Source of the DNA: Streptomonospora nanhaiensis
GTDB lineage: Bacteria; Actinomycetota; Actinomycetes; Streptosporangiales; Streptosporangiaceae
DNA length: 64,000 bases
Assembly (NCBI RefSeq): GCF_026642255.1
Contig: NZ_CP113264.1
Coordinates: 868,001-932,000 of the forward strand
Direction: 5' to 3'
Made by a program: the position numbers and the translations under genes. The stretch's first letter is position 1. The number at the start of each line of letters is the position of its first letter. The notes below the pieces were generated by a model. It made no database searches, was not told the DNA's origin, and saw nothing but the letters and a program-made list of their open reading frames with translations. Shown piece by piece: positions 62,707 through 64,000 of this stretch.

Positions 62707-64000
62707 ATGACGAATCTGGTCAACCTTCAGGACGTGTCCCTGGCCTACGGGCCGCTCGTACTCCTCGACAAGGTGTCGCTCGGCGTCGACGAGGGCGAAC
62801 GCATCGGTGTGGTCGGCCGCAACGGCGGCGGCAAGTCCACGCTGATCTCCGTGCTCTCCGGCATCACCGAGCCCGACTCCGGGCGGGTCGTGCACAACCG
62901 CGGGCTGCGCATCGGCTTCCTGCACCAGCGCGACACCTTCCCCGACACCACCGTCGGCGGGTTCGTGCTGGGCGACCGCGCCGAGCACGAGTGGGCGGGC
63001 GACTCCCGCATCCGCGACGTCCTGCGGGGCCTCCTCGGCGGCTGGGACCTTGACACGCCCATGTCCGGGCTCTCCGGCGGCGAGCGCCGCCGCTCGGGAC
63101 TGGCGCGGCTGCTCATCGGCGACCACGACCTCATCGTCCTGGACGAGCCCACCAACCACCTCGACATCGAGGGCATCGCCTGGCTCGCCGAGCACCTGCG
63201 CGGCCGCCCGGAGGCGCTCGTGGTCGTCACGCACGACCGCTGGTTCCTGGACGCCGTCACCACCCGCACCTGGGAGGTCGGGCGCGGCGCCGTCGAGCGC
63301 TACGAGGGGGGCTACGCCGCCTACGTCCTGGCCAAGGCCGAACGGGACCGCCAGGCCGCGGCCTCCGAGGAGCGGCGCCAGAACCTCATGCGCAAGGAGC
63401 TGGCCTGGCTGCGCCGCGGCGCCCCGGCCCGGACCTCCAAACCCAAGTTCCGCATCGAGGCGGCCAACCAGCTCATCGCCGACGAGCCGCCGCTCCGCGA
63501 CACCGTCGAGCTGGTGCGGTTCGCGAGCTCCCGGCTCGGCAAGACCGTCATCGACCTCAAGAACGTGTCGGTGGCCGTCCCCGACCGGACCCTCCTGGAC
63601 CACCTCACCTGGCAGCTGGGCCCCGGCGACCGGGTCGGCCTGGTGGGGGTGAACGGCGCGGGCAAGTCCACCCTCCTCAAGATCCTCGCCGAGGAGCGCG
63701 AGCCCGACTCCGGCAGCGTGCGCACCGGCCGCACCGTCAGGCTCGCCCACCTGTCGCAGAACGTCGTCGAACTCGACCCCGAGGCGCGCCCGCTCCAGGC
63801 CGTCATGGAGATCCGCGAGCACATCACCATCGGCAAGCGCGACTACACGGCGAGCCAGATGCTGGAGCGCTTCGGCTTCCGGGGCGACCGGCAGTGGACG
63901 CCGATCGGCGACCTGTCCGGCGGCGAGCGCCGCCGCCTCCAGCTCCTGCGCCTGCTCATGGACGAGCCCAACGTGCTGCTGCTGGACGAGCCCACCAACG
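62707..64000 (+). CDS. ABC-F family ATPase (3' truncated)
   Basis: The first 431 codons of an ABC-F protein; it continues past the window end. Two nucleotide-binding domains are visible without membrane segments. The first has GRNGGGKST near 37, LSGGERRRSGLARLL and LIVLDEPTNHLD. The linker (about 190-265) is the ABC-F interdomain region. The second has GVNGAGKST near 317, LSGGERRRLQLLRLLM and LLLDEPTN at the edge. ABC-F proteins act on ribosomes as translation factors or antibiotic-resistance factors. ATG 62707 follows GGAAGG closely; GTG 62704 is also in frame. Confidence 0.94.
   Translation, partial: MTNLVNLQDVSLAYGPLVLLDKVSLGVDEGERIGVVGRNGGGKSTLISVLSGITEPDSGRVVHNRGLRIGFLHQRDTFPDTTVGGFVLGDRAEHEWAGDSRIRDVLRGLLGGWDLDTPMSGLSGGERRRSGLARLLIGDHDLIVLDEPTNHLDIEGIAWLAEHLRGRPEALVVVTHDRWFLDAVTTRTWEVGRGAVERYEGGYAAYVLAKAERDRQAAASEERRQNLMRKELAWLRRGAPARTSKPKFRIEAANQLIADEPPLRDTVELVRFASSRLGKTVIDLKNVSVAVPDRTLLDHLTWQLGPGDRVGLVGVNGAGKSTLLKILAEEREPDSGSVRTGRTVRLAHLSQNVVELDPEARPLQAVMEIREHITIGKRDYTASQMLERFGFRGDRQWTPIGDLSGGERRRLQLLRLLMDEPNVLLLDEPTN

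Overview
The window is a high-GC chromosomal segment of an actinomycete, most likely Streptosporangiales/Nocardiopsaceae. This rests on very GC-rich third codon positions, many GTG/TTG starts, a groES-groEL1 pair with a His-rich GroEL1 tail under a CIRCE operator, a SigD/ShbA-type sigma factor before guaB-guaB3, DUF397/DUF5753 regulators, and the gene order tsaE-tsaB-rimI-tsaD ... groESL ... sigD ... guaB-guaB3 ... guaA, which is a conserved actinobacterial backbone. The species call is inference; no rRNA or tRNA gene was seen.

Layout. 1-2658: t6A tRNA-modification operon (tsaE partial, tsaB, rimI, tsaD) ending in a strong terminator. 2946-26188: about 23 kb of mostly accessory genes lying between tsaD and groES. 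These are an SDR; a WhiJ-like regulatory cluster (two RsbW-like ATPases, DUF397, XRE/DUF5753); a small helical protein and a ~806-aa protein whose C-terminal third is visibly less GC-rich; four tandem lipoproteins with PQQ-like beta-propeller repeats; a minus-strand three-gene membrane/nucleosidase cassette; an NrtR-like Nudix regulator; an oxidoreductase; a VOC protein; a 734-aa coiled-coil protein; and a THUMP-like methyltransferase. 26330-32777: CIRCE, groES, groEL1, sigma factor, guaB, guaB3. 33074-38134: lytic transglycosylase, MarR/MFS divergent pair, glpD. 38282-45649: two-component system next to two TAXI-type binding proteins, a DUF1850 protein and a fused TRAP permease. 45779-51702: TPR-like protein, small membrane protein, and the hen1-pnkp RNA-repair operon. 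51998-64000: secreted LTD/EEP nuclease, galE, guaA, a receptor Ser/Thr kinase, ispE, a split transketolase pair, and a partial ABC-F ATPase running off the edge.

The most unusual item is the minus-strand cassette at 15592-19453. The C-terminus of a 642-aa three-TM protein and the N-terminus of the next gene, a Pfs/PNP-family nucleosidase, carry the same ~25-residue Asn/Gly-rich motif. It is encoded by a 77-bp DNA repeat with two mismatches. A matching short motif on two adjacent proteins, one of them a nucleosidase, resembles the architecture of bacterial amyloid-type signalling modules, and I infer a possible signalling or defence system. A hairpin terminator closes nearly every operon, and several perfect inverted repeats in promoter regions are listed as candidate operators.
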